A DNA stretch of 12,953 nt, from the NCBI GenBank assembly GCA_005879775.1, contig VBJX01000032.1, positions 2,413 to 15,365 of the forward strand, in the 5' to 3' direction. The notes under the pieces were generated by a model, which had not been told where the DNA came from, made no database searches, and was given only the letters and a program-made list of their open reading frames with translations. Source of the DNA: Chloroflexota bacterium. GTDB taxonomy: Bacteria; Chloroflexota; Limnocylindria; QHBO01. Numbering within the stretch: position 1 is the stretch's first letter; the number at the start of each line of letters is the position of its first letter. Made by a program: the position numbers and the translations under genes. Positions 1 through 7,481 of this stretch are shown one piece after another.

Positions 1-303
1 GGACTTGCCGCCGGGGCGGCGCCGGAACATCTCGAGCATCCGGTCGGTCACCACGAAGCCGCCGACCACGTTGATCGTGCCCAGCACCACCGCCACCAGG
101 GCCAGCACCACGCGGAGCGGGCCCTCGGCGCTGGCGGCGATCACCATCGCGCCGACCACCACCACGCCGTGAATCGCGTTGGCGCCGCTCATGAGCGGGG
201 TGTGCAGCATGGTCGGCACCTTGGAGACGACCTCGTAACCCACGAACGCGGCCAGCACCAGGATGAAGAAGGCGGCGATCAGCTCGAATGGGGTGAGCTC
301 CAC
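1..303 (-). CDS. pntA2: NAD(P) transhydrogenase subunit alpha 2, membrane part (3' end beyond window)
   Basis: Membrane subunit of the proton-translocating NAD(P)+ transhydrogenase, which uses the proton gradient to pass hydride from NADH to NADP+. The 101 residues visible begin V/M-E-L-T-P-F-E-L-I-A-A-F-F and contain three hydrophobic helices at about 6-21, 45-58 and 65-82. The family signatures VPTMLHTPLMSGANAIHG and TINVVGGFVVTDRMLEMF are both present. The protein is nearly complete, because this family is usually about 95-110 residues. The start is GTG at 303, two bases after the alpha-1 stop codon. A purine-rich GGCGGAG inside the end of the upstream gene serves as ribosome binding site, so translation is probably coupled. 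pntB is expected just beyond the left edge, but this cannot be seen. Recognition rests on clear family motifs and the adjacent alpha-1 gene. Confidence 0.93.
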   Translation of the reverse strand, partial: MELTPFELIAAFFILVLAAFVGYEVVSKVPTMLHTPLMSGANAIHGVVVVGAMVIAASAEGPLRVVLALVAVVLGTINVVGGFVVTDRMLEMFRRRPGGKS

Positions 304-305
304 CG

Positions 306-1484
306 CTACTCCGCCTTCGCGGCTGGAACGGGATCGGACGGCTCGATGCCGAGGGCCTTGGCGGTTGCCTCGTTGATCACCTTGCCGCCGTGGGTGATCG
401 TGGCTCCGCGGGTGATCTCGTCGCTGAAATCCAGGTTGATCGACCCCTCCTTCAGCAGGTGATGCACCAGGGTCTGCATGTTCTTGGCGTACATCTGGGT
501 GGCGCTGGCCGGCATGGTGGCCGGCAGGTTCGTCAGCCCGATGATGGTCACCCCGTGCCTGACGACCTCCTTGCCTGGCTCGGTCCCCTCGACGTTGCCG
601 CCCATCTCGGCCGCCATGTCGACGATCACGCTGCCCGGCTTCATGGAGGCCACCATCTCATCGGTCACCAGCCGTGGCGCCGGCCGTCCGGGGATGAGCG
701 CGGTGGTGATCACGAAATCGGCCTCCTTCACACGCTCGGCGATGAGTGCCGCCTGACGCTGCTTGTAGTCATCGCTCATTTCGCGCGCGTAGCCGCCCGC
801 CGTCTCCGCGTTGGCCTTCTCCTCATCGGTCATCTCGACCTCGATGAAAGTGCCGCCCAGACTCTCGACCTGCTCCTTGACGACCGGCCGCACGTCGGTC
901 GCTTCGACCACGGCACCCAGCCGTTTGGCGGTGCCGATGGCCATCAGGCCCGCTACTCCGGCCCCCATCACGATCCCGCGAGCGGGCCGTACCGTGCCAG
1001 CCGCGGTGGTCAGGAGCGGCATGAACTTGGGGAGCCGCTCGGCCGCCAACAGCACGGCCTTGTAGCCGCCGACCGTAGCCTGGCTGGAGAGGGTGTCCAT
1101 GCTCTGCGCGCGGGTGATGCGCGGGATGGAGTCCATGCTGATGGCGGTCACTCCGGCCTTGGCCAGCTGCTCCGCCAGCTTCGGGTTGGCGAGTGTGCCG
1201 AGCGTGCCGATCAGCACCAGCCCCGAACGGAGCATCCCGATCTCGTCATCGGTTGGCCGTCCGACCCGCACCACCATCTCCGCGTCGCCGTAGAGCGCCG
1301 CGGCATCGGTGACGACGGTGGCCCCGGCCTCGCGGTAGGCGGCATCGGAGATGAACGACTCCTCGCCCGCGCCCGCCTCGACCAGCACCTCCGCGCCATC
1401 GGCGATCAGGGCGGCAACGGCCTGCGGGGTGAGCGCGACCCGCGTCTCCCCCTGCGCGATCTCGCGTGGGACAGCGATCTTCAC
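306..1484 (-). CDS. pntA1: NAD(P) transhydrogenase subunit alpha 1, NAD(H)-binding part
   Basis: Soluble, cytoplasmic NAD(H)-binding domain I of the split transhydrogenase, about 392 residues and close to the usual 370-390. It opens with KIAVPREIAQGETRVALTP, typical of the AlaDH/PNT N-terminal domain. The motif RITRAQSMDTLSSQA (about 122-136) separates it from alanine dehydrogenase. The Rossmann loop GAGVAG lies at about 174-179, followed by an acidic residue in EATDVRP. Start choice: GTG at 1484 aligns exactly with the family N-terminus and has GGGGA six bases upstream. ATG at 1490 (two residues longer) is possible. The TTG at 1508 would add eight residues and lacks an SD. It forms an operon with pntA2, with a two-base gap. 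A candidate promoter and an inverted repeat lie upstream. Identity is very secure; the exact start is not. Confidence 0.95.
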   Translation of the reverse strand: MKIAVPREIAQGETRVALTPQAVAALIADGAEVLVEAGAGEESFISDAAYREAGATVVTDAAALYGDAEMVVRVGRPTDDEIGMLRSGLVLIGTLGTLANPKLAEQLAKAGVTAISMDSIPRITRAQSMDTLSSQATVGGYKAVLLAAERLPKFMPLLTTAAGTVRPARGIVMGAGVAGLMAIGTAKRLGAVVEATDVRPVVKEQVESLGGTFIEVEMTDEEKANAETAGGYAREMSDDYKQRQAALIAERVKEADFVITTALIPGRPAPRLVTDEMVASMKPGSVIVDMAAEMGGNVEGTEPGKEVVRHGVTIIGLTNLPATMPASATQMYAKNMQTLVHHLLKEGSINLDFSDEITRGATITHGGKVINEATAKALGIEPSDPVPAAKAE

Positions 1485-1513
1485 CAGCATTCCCCAGGGG
1501 TGTGACAAGGAAG

Positions 1514-1546
1514 CGAACCGCGGCTGCAGACGTGCGAGGCGGTTCG
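1514..1546. repeat. Perfect 8-bp inverted repeat upstream of pntA1
   Basis: CGAACCGC at 1514-1521 is an exact inverted repeat of GCGGTTCG at 1539-1546, with a 17-base loop. If the TACACT box at 1555-1560 is the promoter, the repeat starts within a few bases of the transcript start. It could then act as an operator for a dimeric regulator or as a 5' hairpin of the pntA mRNA. No T-run follows either arm, so it does not look like a terminator. The dyad is directly seen; its function is inferred. Confidence 0.4.
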
Positions 1547-1554
1547 GAGCTCAG

Positions 1555-1560
1555 AGTGTA
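1555..1560 (-). promoter_or_regulatory. Candidate -10 box for the pntA1-pntA2 operon
   Basis: On the minus strand the hexamer TACACT matches the TAnnnT pattern of a sigma70-type -10 box. It lies about 70 bases upstream of the pntA1 start, giving a predicted transcript start near 1548 and a leader of about 60 bases. A possible -35 (TTCATC at a 17-base spacing) matches the consensus at only three positions, so the promoter rests mainly on the -10 box and position. Confidence 0.35.
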
Positions 1561-1657
1561 GCAGCGTGACCGCGCGGGATGAATGTGCTCGCGCCTTTGG
1601 CGAATGGCGCACAATCGGCCCTCGGCCGTGCCGCCCTGCCAACACCCTTCAGCACGT

Positions 1658-1662
1658 GGAGG
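1658..1662 (+). promoter_or_regulatory. Shine-Dalgarno site deciding the start of the 138-aa gene
   Basis: GGAGG sits seven bases before the ATG at 1670. This near-perfect site favours that ATG over the in-frame ATG at 1583, which would add 29 residues of unlikely composition. It contrasts with the SD-less starts of most other first genes in the window. Confidence 0.75.
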
Positions 1663-1669
1663 CTGCCCC

Positions 1670-2086
1670 ATGTCGAACCCCGCCCAGGGCGATGGAACTG
1701 TCCAGAACCCATGGAAGCTGAAGACGCCACCCGGCACGTCCGACTACCAGATGTGGCGCGACGAGGCGGCCGATCCGCCGGCGATCGTCTGCCAGGTGGG
1801 GACCACCCGCCTCGGCTACCAGCTGCGGGCCATCGACGACCTGCATGCCATGCTCAGAGCGCACGGCGACTGGATGCCGCTGGGCGGGAGCGATGAGCAG
1901 AAGCCCGCGCCCGATGGAAGCGTCGAGGCCTGGGCCCGATCCGCCGATAACCCGGTCGGTGGCTGGTACGGCCTGAAGAAGGGCCTGCGCGGGCGTTTCG
2001 GGGTCTACATGCCGCCGCTGATGGAGGCGCTGGCCCTGGCCGAGGTGGAGCACAACCCGCGGAACAACCGCATGCGGGCCATCTGA
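1670..2086 (+). CDS. Conserved uncharacterised protein, first gene of an ABC exporter operon
   Basis: A 138-residue soluble protein of unknown function, without signal peptide or membrane segment. From memory it resembles conserved hypothetical proteins of high-GC Gram-positive bacteria, but I cannot name a family securely. Recognisable blocks are NPWKLKTPPGTSDYQMWRDE (13-32), the short segment IVCQVGTTRLGYQLRAIDDL (39-58), HGDWMPLG (65-72), and a C-terminal half with SVEAWARSADNPVGGWYGLK followed by RGRFGVYMPPL. It is rich in Trp, Tyr, Gly and Pro and ends basic (NNRMRAI). Its start is fixed by GGAGG at 1658-1662. Its stop is two bases before the ATPase gene, so the two are surely cotranscribed. 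That context suggests, without proving, a link to the exporter or its substrate. No catalytic motif is evident. Confidence 0.85.
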   Translation: MSNPAQGDGTVQNPWKLKTPPGTSDYQMWRDEAADPPAIVCQVGTTRLGYQLRAIDDLHAMLRAHGDWMPLGGSDEQKPAPDGSVEAWARSADNPVGGWYGLKKGLRGRFGVYMPPLMEALALAEVEHNPRNNRMRAI

Positions 2087-2088
2087 CC

Positions 2089-3021
2089 ATGAGCGCGATG
2101 GGGGCGGGGCCGGGCCAGGTCATCACCGCACAAGGGCTGACCAAGCACTACGGCAACGTGCGCGCGCTCGTCGACTTGACCCTCGACGTGCGCCCCGGCG
2201 AGATCTTCGGCTTCCTGGGACCGAACGGCGCGGGCAAGTCGACCATGATCCGCACCCTCTTGGGCTTCCTGCATCCGACTCGCGGCACGGCGACTGTGCT
2301 GGGGCTGGACATCTCCACCGACTCGGTGGAGATCCGTGGCAGGGTCGGCTACCTGCCGGGAGGGATCGCCCTCTACGACTCGCTGAGCGGCAGGGATGCC
2401 CTGGACTACCTCGTCGACCTGCAGGGCCGCGAGCCGGTGCGCCGCGAGGAGCTGTGCGAGCGGCTCCAGATGGCTGATGGGGTGCTGAAGCGCCGTGTAC
2501 GCGACTACTCGCGCGGGATGCGCCAGAAGATCGGCGTGATCCAGGCGCTGCAGCACGATCCCGAGCTCGCCATCCTGGATGAGCCGACCGAGGGGCTCGA
2601 CCCGCTCATGCAGCACGCCTTCTACGGGATCATGGAGGACCTGCGCGCCCAGGGCCGGACGATCTTCTTCTCGAGCCACATCCTCTCCGAGGTGGAGCGA
2701 GTCTGTGACCGGGTGGCGATCATCCGCGCCGGCCACCTGATGGCGCTGCAGGACGTCGACGAGCTGCTCGCCCGCCGCAAGCGCAAGGTGCAGCTTCGCT
2801 GGCGCGGTGCGGCGCCGGATCTCAGCGGGGTGCCGGGCATCGCCGACGTGGTGATCAAGGGGGACGAGATGCGGGCCACGCTCCTCGGCGAGGTGGCTCC
2901 CTTCGTGCGGGCCATCGCATCGCCGTCGCTGGAGGACCTGACCATCGAGCCGGCTCGACTCGAGGAGGCATTCCTGGAGTACTACGCCGGCGACGAGGCC
3001 TCCGAGGAGATGCGCGGATGA
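2089..3021 (+). CDS. ABC exporter ATP-binding protein (DrrA/CcmA-like)
   Basis: ATPase subunit of an ABC-2 type exporter, 310 residues, cytoplasmic and docking on the permease encoded next. Motifs in order: Walker A GPNGAGKST (44-52); a Q-loop region reading GYLPGGIALYDSLSG, where the usual Gln is replaced by Gly as in many drug/antibiotic-export ATPases; signature YSRGMRQKIG (140-149), a variant of LSGGQ; Walker B LAILDE (160-165) with D-loop GLD; and H-loop SSH (195-197). The last 80 or so residues form the extra C-terminal region common to this subfamily. The start is two bases after the previous stop and has no SD, which implies translational coupling; an ATG at 2098 is an alternative. 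Its stop overlaps the permease start. Family assignment is sure; the transported substrate is unknown. Confidence 0.93.
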   Translation: MSAMGAGPGQVITAQGLTKHYGNVRALVDLTLDVRPGEIFGFLGPNGAGKSTMIRTLLGFLHPTRGTATVLGLDISTDSVEIRGRVGYLPGGIALYDSLSGRDALDYLVDLQGREPVRREELCERLQMADGVLKRRVRDYSRGMRQKIGVIQALQHDPELAILDEPTEGLDPLMQHAFYGIMEDLRAQGRTIFFSSHILSEVERVCDRVAIIRAGHLMALQDVDELLARRKRKVQLRWRGAAPDLSGVPGIADVVIKGDEMRATLLGEVAPFVRAIASPSLEDLTIEPARLEEAFLEYYAGDEASEEMRG

Positions 3022-3821
3022 ACCCGCGTCTCTTCCTGCAGACCCTGCGCTGGAACCAGTTCAAGCTGCTGGCAGTGGCGGCGGCGGCTATCGGCTGGGG
3101 CCTCCTCCTGCCGATCATCTACACCAGCTTCTCCGACGCCTTCCGCCAGCTGGTCAATTCGGGCACCATCCCGAAGCAGCTGTTGGGCGTTGGGTCCGGG
3201 AACTTCTTCTCGCTGCCGGGAGCCCTGACCATCGGCCTGGAGCATCCCTTGACGATCGCCTTCATGGGGATCTTCGCCGTCGGCTCCTCGGTAGCCGCGG
3301 TGGCCGGCGAACGCGAACGAGGCACCCTCGAGGTACTGCTGGCCCGGCCGATCTCGCGTCGCACCCTCTACAGGACCGTGGCGGCGGCGTTGATCGTGCT
3401 GCTGGCGGTCGTCATGGCCGCCCTCCTCGGCGGCCAGGCGATCGGCATCGCGCTCCAGGGCCTGGGGGATCAGATCAACCTGGCCTACATGCCGCTCGTC
3501 TTTCTCAACGGGCTGATGCTCTGGACCGCGTTTGCCGCATTCGGTCTGGCCGCATCGGTCTCCTTCGATCGGACCGCGCCGGCGCTGGGGCTCACGATGG
3601 CCTACCTGCTGGTCAACTACTTCCTGGAGATCCTCGGATCGCTCTGGACCGATGTCGCCTGGAGCCAGCAATACTCCCTCTTCCACCACTTCCAGCCGGG
3701 GGAGATCCTGACCGGCAAGGCCGATCCGCTTGACTTCGTGATCCTGGCGGTGGCGATTGCCATTCCGGTGATGTTTGCGGTGATCGTCTTCCCGCGGAGG
3801 GACCTGGCAGCCCCCAGCTGA
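3018..3821 (+). CDS. ABC-2 type exporter permease
   Basis: Membrane subunit of the exporter, 267 residues, with about six hydrophobic segments near residues 15-36, 80-100, 120-143, 158-180, 188-208 and 242-260. The cytoplasmic stretch GERERGTLEVLLARPISRR (about 97-115) is the hallmark of the ABC-2/NatB permease family. The ATG overlaps the ATPase stop codon (ATGA at 3018-3021) and has GAGGAG at 3004-3009 eight bases upstream, so the two subunits are translated together. The stop lies six bases from the stop of the convergent regulator gene, with no terminator hairpin visible between them. The membrane composition and pairing are clear. Nothing in the sequence identifies the substrate. Confidence 0.92.
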   Translation: MNPRLFLQTLRWNQFKLLAVAAAAIGWGLLLPIIYTSFSDAFRQLVNSGTIPKQLLGVGSGNFFSLPGALTIGLEHPLTIAFMGIFAVGSSVAAVAGERERGTLEVLLARPISRRTLYRTVAAALIVLLAVVMAALLGGQAIGIALQGLGDQINLAYMPLVFLNGLMLWTAFAAFGLAASVSFDRTAPALGLTMAYLLVNYFLEILGSLWTDVAWSQQYSLFHHFQPGEILTGKADPLDFVILAVAIAIPVMFAVIVFPRRDLAAPS

Positions 3822-3827
3822 TCCGCT

Positions 3828-6440
3828 CTAGTCGCGATGCAGCGCCACCGCGGTGGCCTGCTCGAGGTCATAGCGCTGGCCTTCCGTGAAGAACGCCGCG
3901 TTCGCAGGGTCATTGGCAAGGGCTTGAGGATCGAACCCGGCGAACTCGCGGTTCCACTCGGCCAGTCCCGTGCCCGCGCTGCGCTCGGTGGCCTCGGCAT
4001 AGCCCGCCAGTCGAAGGGCGCGAGGGATGTCTCCGTTGGTCCATTCGAGGGTCGCGAAGGCATCGAAGATGAGCGAGTAGCCCGACTTGTCGCCATTGCC
4101 AATGAAGATCGGCAACGCCTCCTCCAGGTAGCGCTGCATGGCCTCTGGGTCGGTCTGCTGGTTGCAGACCGCCAGGATGTAGAGCGCCCAGGCAGTCATG
4201 AACTGGTCGCCGTTGCGCCGGAAGATCTCGATCGCATGGGTGGCGAGGTCGATCCCCTGCTGATAGTCGCGGAAGAAGTAGCTCGTCGTGGCCAGGCCCC
4301 ACTCAGCGCGCGCAATGCCCTGCTCATCGCCGAGCTGGCGATACAGCTCGACCGATTCCGTTGCCAGCTCGCGGGCCCGGTCGGCGTCCTGCCGGTTCAG
4401 GCCATAGGTAAAGCCCAGGTTGTAGATCGCGTTGGCGATGCGTGACAGATCACCCGATGCCCTCGCTAGCTCGACCGCCTCGCTGTACCAGACCCGGGCA
4501 GCATCCATGTCCGCCTGCCAGTAGGCGATCCCGCCGCCGCCTTCCAGGGCCGCTGCCCGTGCGTCACGCAGATCGCCGGTGTCGGGCATGGCCAGCACCC
4601 GGTCCGCATGCTCGCGGCCCTCGGCAAGAAACCCGCGCATCTGCCAGAAGCGCCACGTCGCACCCAGGATTCGGAGGGCCGTCTCGGCATGTCGATTCTC
4701 GAGGGCCCAGGCCAATGCGGCGCGAATGTTGTCGTGTTCGACCTCGTATTGATCGAGGACGACGCGTTGCTCGTCACCGAAGACTCGAGGGGCATTCCCC
4801 TCGACCAGGTCGACCACCCACGCGGCGTGGCGCTGTCGCAGCTGCTCGGCTTCACCACGCTCCGCGAGCTTTTCGAGCGCGTATTCGCGGATCGTCTCCA
4901 GCATCCGGAAGCGCGGCTCGCCATCTGGCTCGCTCTCCTGGCGGACCAGGCTCTTGTCGACGAGCGATGACACGGCGTCGAGCGGGTCGCCGTGCTCACC
5001 AGGGTCGAAGACGACCTTCCCGATTGCGTCGAGGGTCGCGCCGGCAAAGACTGCCAGCCGGGCGAAGAGGCGTCGATCGGCTTCCTCGAGCAGGTCGTGG
5101 CTCCACGCGATCGCCCCGCGCAGCGTCTGCTGCCGTTCCGGCAGGTCTCGTGCTCCGCTCGAAAGAAGGGCCATCCGATCCCCCAGCCGATCCATGATCG
5201 CCTGCGGGCTGAGGACCCGGACGCGCGCCGCCGCCAGCTCGATGGCGAGCGGCAGGCCGTCGAGGCGGACACAGATCTCGGCGATGGCCGGGGCGTTGGC
5301 ACCGGTCACTGCGAAGTCAGGGCGCACGGCCATTGCCCGCTCCACGAAGAGGGCGACCGATTCGAAGGTGGAAAACTGCTCGAGATCGGGAAGGTGCCGT
5401 GGATCGGGCACGCCGAGGGGTGGAACCGGGTATTCGCGCTCACCGTAGACCCGCAGCGGGCTGCGGCTGGTGACCAGCACGGAAGCCTTGGGAGCGCCCC
5501 CCAGCAGCTCGGCGACCTGTGGCGCCGCATCGATCACCTGCTCGAAGTTGTCGAGCACCAGGAGCACGCACTTGCTGCCGATGAACTCCGTCAGCCGGCT
5601 GAGCGGGTCCGTCCCAGGCTCGATGATGCCCGCCGCCTGGGCGATCGTCGGCAGAACGAGGTCCGCCTGGCTCAACGTTCCCAGCGGCACGAAGTAGATC
5701 CCGTCCGGGAAGCGATCGGATTCATCGGTCGCGATCTGCAGCGAGAGTCGTGTTTTGCCCGTGCCGCCCGGACCGGTCAGGGTCAGCAGGCGACCCTCTG
5801 TGAGCAGCTGACGCGCCTCGGTCAGCTGCCGTTGCCGCCCCAGGAACGAGGTGAGCTGCGTCGGCAGGTTGTTCGGGATGGCATTCAGGGTCCGCAGGGC
5901 CGGAAACTCCGAGGGCAGGCCCTCGATCACCAGGTCCCAGATCCGCTCGGGTCGCGAGAGGTCCTTGAGCCGATGCTCACCAAGCTCCCGCAAGGAGACC
6001 CCGGGCGGCAGATCGCCTTCGACCAAGGCGTGGACAGCAGCCGAGACGAGGACCTGGCCGCCACTGCCGGCAGAGCCGATGCGCGCGGCGCGATGCACGT
6101 CGAGCCCGACGTAGGACCCGCCGCTCAACAGTCCCTCGCCGGTATGGAGGCCCATGCGAACCCGGATCGCGGCGTCGGAGGGCCACGCTTCGGCGGCGAG
6201 CCCGCGCTGCGCCTCCACCGCGGCGGCCAATGCCGCGGGCGCACTCTCGAACACGACGAAGAACGAATCACCTTCGGTCAGAATCTCGGTGCCGAGGTGG
6301 GCATTCCAGGCACTCCGCATGATCTCCCGGTGCCGCTCGAGGAGCGGCGGCCAGCCGGTCCCGAGTGCCTGGGCAAGGCGCGTCGAGCCCTCGATGTCGG
6401 TGAACAGGAACGTGACGGTTCCAGTCGGGAGCTCGGTCAC
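3828..6440 (-). CDS. Cyclase-like / STAND ATPase / TPR signalling protein
   Basis: An 870-residue multidomain regulator. Residues 7-172 form a class III nucleotide cyclase-like domain, TVTFLFTDIEGSTRL at 8-22 and GDSFFVVF at 57-64, with metal aspartates D15 and D58 and R120 in HRAAR kept. By eye, the purine-specifying Lys is Leu54, its partner Asp is Leu113 and the transition-state Asn is His116, so activity is doubtful. Residues about 200-460 form an NB-ARC/AAA-type ATPase: Walker A GPGGTGKT (223-230), Walker B VLLVLD (292-297), sensor TSR (324-326) and GLPLAIEL (395-402). The rest is helical TPR-like repeats, for example AIYNLGFTYG. No C-terminal LuxR helix-turn-helix is present, unlike many relatives. 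The start is GTG at 6440, matching the family N-terminus, with a -10 box eight bases upstream. Extending to 6920 only reads the opposite strand of the EamA gene. Confidence 0.9.
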   Translation of the reverse strand: MTELPTGTVTFLFTDIEGSTRLAQALGTGWPPLLERHREIMRSAWNAHLGTEILTEGDSFFVVFESAPAALAAAVEAQRGLAAEAWPSDAAIRVRMGLHTGEGLLSGGSYVGLDVHRAARIGSAGSGGQVLVSAAVHALVEGDLPPGVSLRELGEHRLKDLSRPERIWDLVIEGLPSEFPALRTLNAIPNNLPTQLTSFLGRQRQLTEARQLLTEGRLLTLTGPGGTGKTRLSLQIATDESDRFPDGIYFVPLGTLSQADLVLPTIAQAAGIIEPGTDPLSRLTEFIGSKCVLLVLDNFEQVIDAAPQVAELLGGAPKASVLVTSRSPLRVYGEREYPVPPLGVPDPRHLPDLEQFSTFESVALFVERAMAVRPDFAVTGANAPAIAEICVRLDGLPLAIELAAARVRVLSPQAIMDRLGDRMALLSSGARDLPERQQTLRGAIAWSHDLLEEADRRLFARLAVFAGATLDAIGKVVFDPGEHGDPLDAVSSLVDKSLVRQESEPDGEPRFRMLETIREYALEKLAERGEAEQLRQRHAAWVVDLVEGNAPRVFGDEQRVVLDQYEVEHDNIRAALAWALENRHAETALRILGATWRFWQMRGFLAEGREHADRVLAMPDTGDLRDARAAALEGGGGIAYWQADMDAARVWYSEAVELARASGDLSRIANAIYNLGFTYGLNRQDADRARELATESVELYRQLGDEQGIARAEWGLATTSYFFRDYQQGIDLATHAIEIFRRNGDQFMTAWALYILAVCNQQTDPEAMQRYLEEALPIFIGNGDKSGYSLIFDAFATLEWTNGDIPRALRLAGYAEATERSAGTGLAEWNREFAGFDPQALANDPANAAFFTEGQRYDLEQATAVALHRD

Positions 6441-6447
6441 GCCGGCA

Positions 6448-6453
6448 AGTATG
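6448..6453 (-). promoter_or_regulatory. Leaderless-type -10 box of the cyclase-like gene
   Basis: CATACT on the minus strand ends seven bases before GTG 6440, so transcription would begin at or very near the start codon. No Shine-Dalgarno sequence precedes the GTG. No convincing -35 is seen. It lies in the 83-base divergent gap shared with the EamA gene. Confidence 0.5.
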
Positions 6454-6511
6454 CCGGGCGATGGCAATGGCGCGCCCGTGAATGGCCGGCCGTCGATTCC
6501 GGCAGGTCGGC

Positions 6512-6517
6512 TACCCT
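6512..6517 (+). promoter_or_regulatory. Leaderless-type -10 box of the EamA gene
   Basis: TACCCT (TAnnnT) ends six bases before ATG 6524, placing the predicted transcript start on the start codon. The spacer GCGCCG holds no Shine-Dalgarno site. The box helps choose ATG 6524 over the in-frame ATG at 6482. Confidence 0.5.
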
Positions 6518-6523
6518 GCGCCG

Positions 6524-7459
6524 ATGACCGCCGCCATGCCCTTCGCGATGCTCGGGCGCCGGCCCGTGCTGGCCGCGGTGCTGGGCGCGCTGAGCATCGC
6601 CTTCTCCGGGATCCTGGTGCGCCTGGCAAACGTGGAGCCTGCCACGGCGGCGATCTTCCGCTGCGCCTATGCGCTGCCGGCGCTCGGTCTGATCGCCCTC
6701 GCTGAGCGCCGCGCCTACGGCCCGCGGCCGGCCGGGCAGGTCTGGCTGGCGCTGGCGGCCGGAATCTTCTTCGCCTTCGACCTGGTGATCTGGCATCACA
6801 CCATCCAGCTGGTGGGCGCCGGGCTGGCGACCGTCCTGGGCAACACCCAGGTGGTGATCGTGGCAGTGCTCGCCTGGCTGGTGCTCGGGGAGCGGCCACC
6901 GGGCCGCACGCTCCTGGCACTGCCAGTGGTGCTGCTGGGGGTCGTGCTCATCTCGGGTGTGATCGGGGGCGGCGCCTATGGCCGCGATCCGATCCTGGGG
7001 GTGGTGCTCGGATTGGCGACCGGCTTCGCCTATGCGGGCTTCCTGCTGGTCCTGCGCCGCGGCAACGCCGACGTTCGCCGTCCCGCCGGCCCACTGTTCG
7101 ATGCGACCCTCATGGGCGCATTGGCGTCCCTGCTCATCGGCCTTCCGCTGGGTGAGGTCGACCTCGTTCCGACCTGGCCGGCGCACGGGTACCTCCTGGC
7201 GCTGGCGATGTCATCGCAGGTGGTCGGCTGGCTGCTGATCAGCCTCTCGCTGCCGCGGCTGCCGGCCGCGCTGACCAGCGTGGTGCTCACTCTGCAGCCG
7301 GTCGGCTCGGTGCTGCTCGCCATGCTGCTGCTCGGCGAGTCGCCGTCCGGTTTCCAGCTGCTGGGCGCCTCGACGATCCTGGTCGGCCTGCTGCTCGCGA
7401 CTTCGCGTCTGCGCGGCGAGGTGCCGCGGGCCGCGGTGGCCGAGCCCGAGATCGGCTGA
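6524..7459 (+). CDS. EamA/DMT-superfamily transporter
   Basis: Inner-membrane transporter of 311 residues made of two EamA repeats, with about ten hydrophobic helices covering nearly the whole length. The first repeat runs from about residue 11 to 135 and includes FSGILVRLANVEPATAAIFR, WHHTIQLVGAGLATVLGNTQ and LAWLVLGERPPG. The second runs from about 155 to 300 and includes GLATGFAYAGFLLVLRRG and VLTLQPVGSVLLAMLLLGES. These conserved positions (the R of the first repeat, the GE before the last helix of each half) are typical of drug/metabolite transporters. The substrate cannot be read from the sequence. hutI follows after 22 bases on the same strand; a histidine- or urocanate-related role would be guesswork. 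Start ATG 6524 is favoured because the family N-terminus begins there and a -10 box stands just before it. Confidence 0.9.
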   Translation: MTAAMPFAMLGRRPVLAAVLGALSIAFSGILVRLANVEPATAAIFRCAYALPALGLIALAERRAYGPRPAGQVWLALAAGIFFAFDLVIWHHTIQLVGAGLATVLGNTQVVIVAVLAWLVLGERPPGRTLLALPVVLLGVVLISGVIGGGAYGRDPILGVVLGLATGFAYAGFLLVLRRGNADVRRPAGPLFDATLMGALASLLIGLPLGEVDLVPTWPAHGYLLALAMSSQVVGWLLISLSLPRLPAALTSVVLTLQPVGSVLLAMLLLGESPSGFQLLGASTILVGLLLATSRLRGEVPRAAVAEPEIG

Positions 7460-7467
7460 GCGGGCAG

Positions 7468-7473
7468 TATGGT
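7468..7473 (+). promoter_or_regulatory. Leaderless-type -10 box of hutI
   Basis: TATGGT ends eight bases before ATG 7482 inside the 22-base gap after the EamA stop. There is no SD before the ATG. hutI may thus have its own leaderless transcript, although read-through from the EamA gene remains possible. Confidence 0.45.
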
Positions 7474-7481
7474 TCGGCCCG

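Noticed and set aside
390..1505. 371-codon plus-strand open frame
   Set aside because: It is antisense to the well-recognised pntA1 gene and His/Arg/Gly-rich without motifs; a shadow frame.
1610..1615. CACAAT as a -10 box for the ABC operon
   Set aside because: It matches four of six consensus bases but has no acceptable -35 partner and leaves about 50 bases to an SD-led start; too weak to annotate.
1583..1669. 29-residue extension of the hypothetical protein from ATG 1583
   Set aside because: ATG 1583 has no SD and the added residues are of unlikely composition, whereas ATG 1670 has GGAGG seven bases upstream.
4992..6527. 511-codon plus-strand open frame
   Set aside because: It lies antisense to the cyclase/ATPase gene and has a composition (Arg, Gln, Gly, His-rich) typical of a GC-rich shadow frame, with no recognisable domain.
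6441..6920. 480-base N-terminal extension of the cyclase-like reading frame
   Set aside because: The extra residues are an Arg/Pro/Ala-rich low-complexity string reading the opposite strand of the EamA gene. The cyclase domain begins properly at GTG 6440.
7439..7456. Small hairpin GCCGA/TCGGC at the end of the EamA gene as a terminator
   Set aside because: It has only five base pairs, lies inside the coding sequence and has no following T-run.
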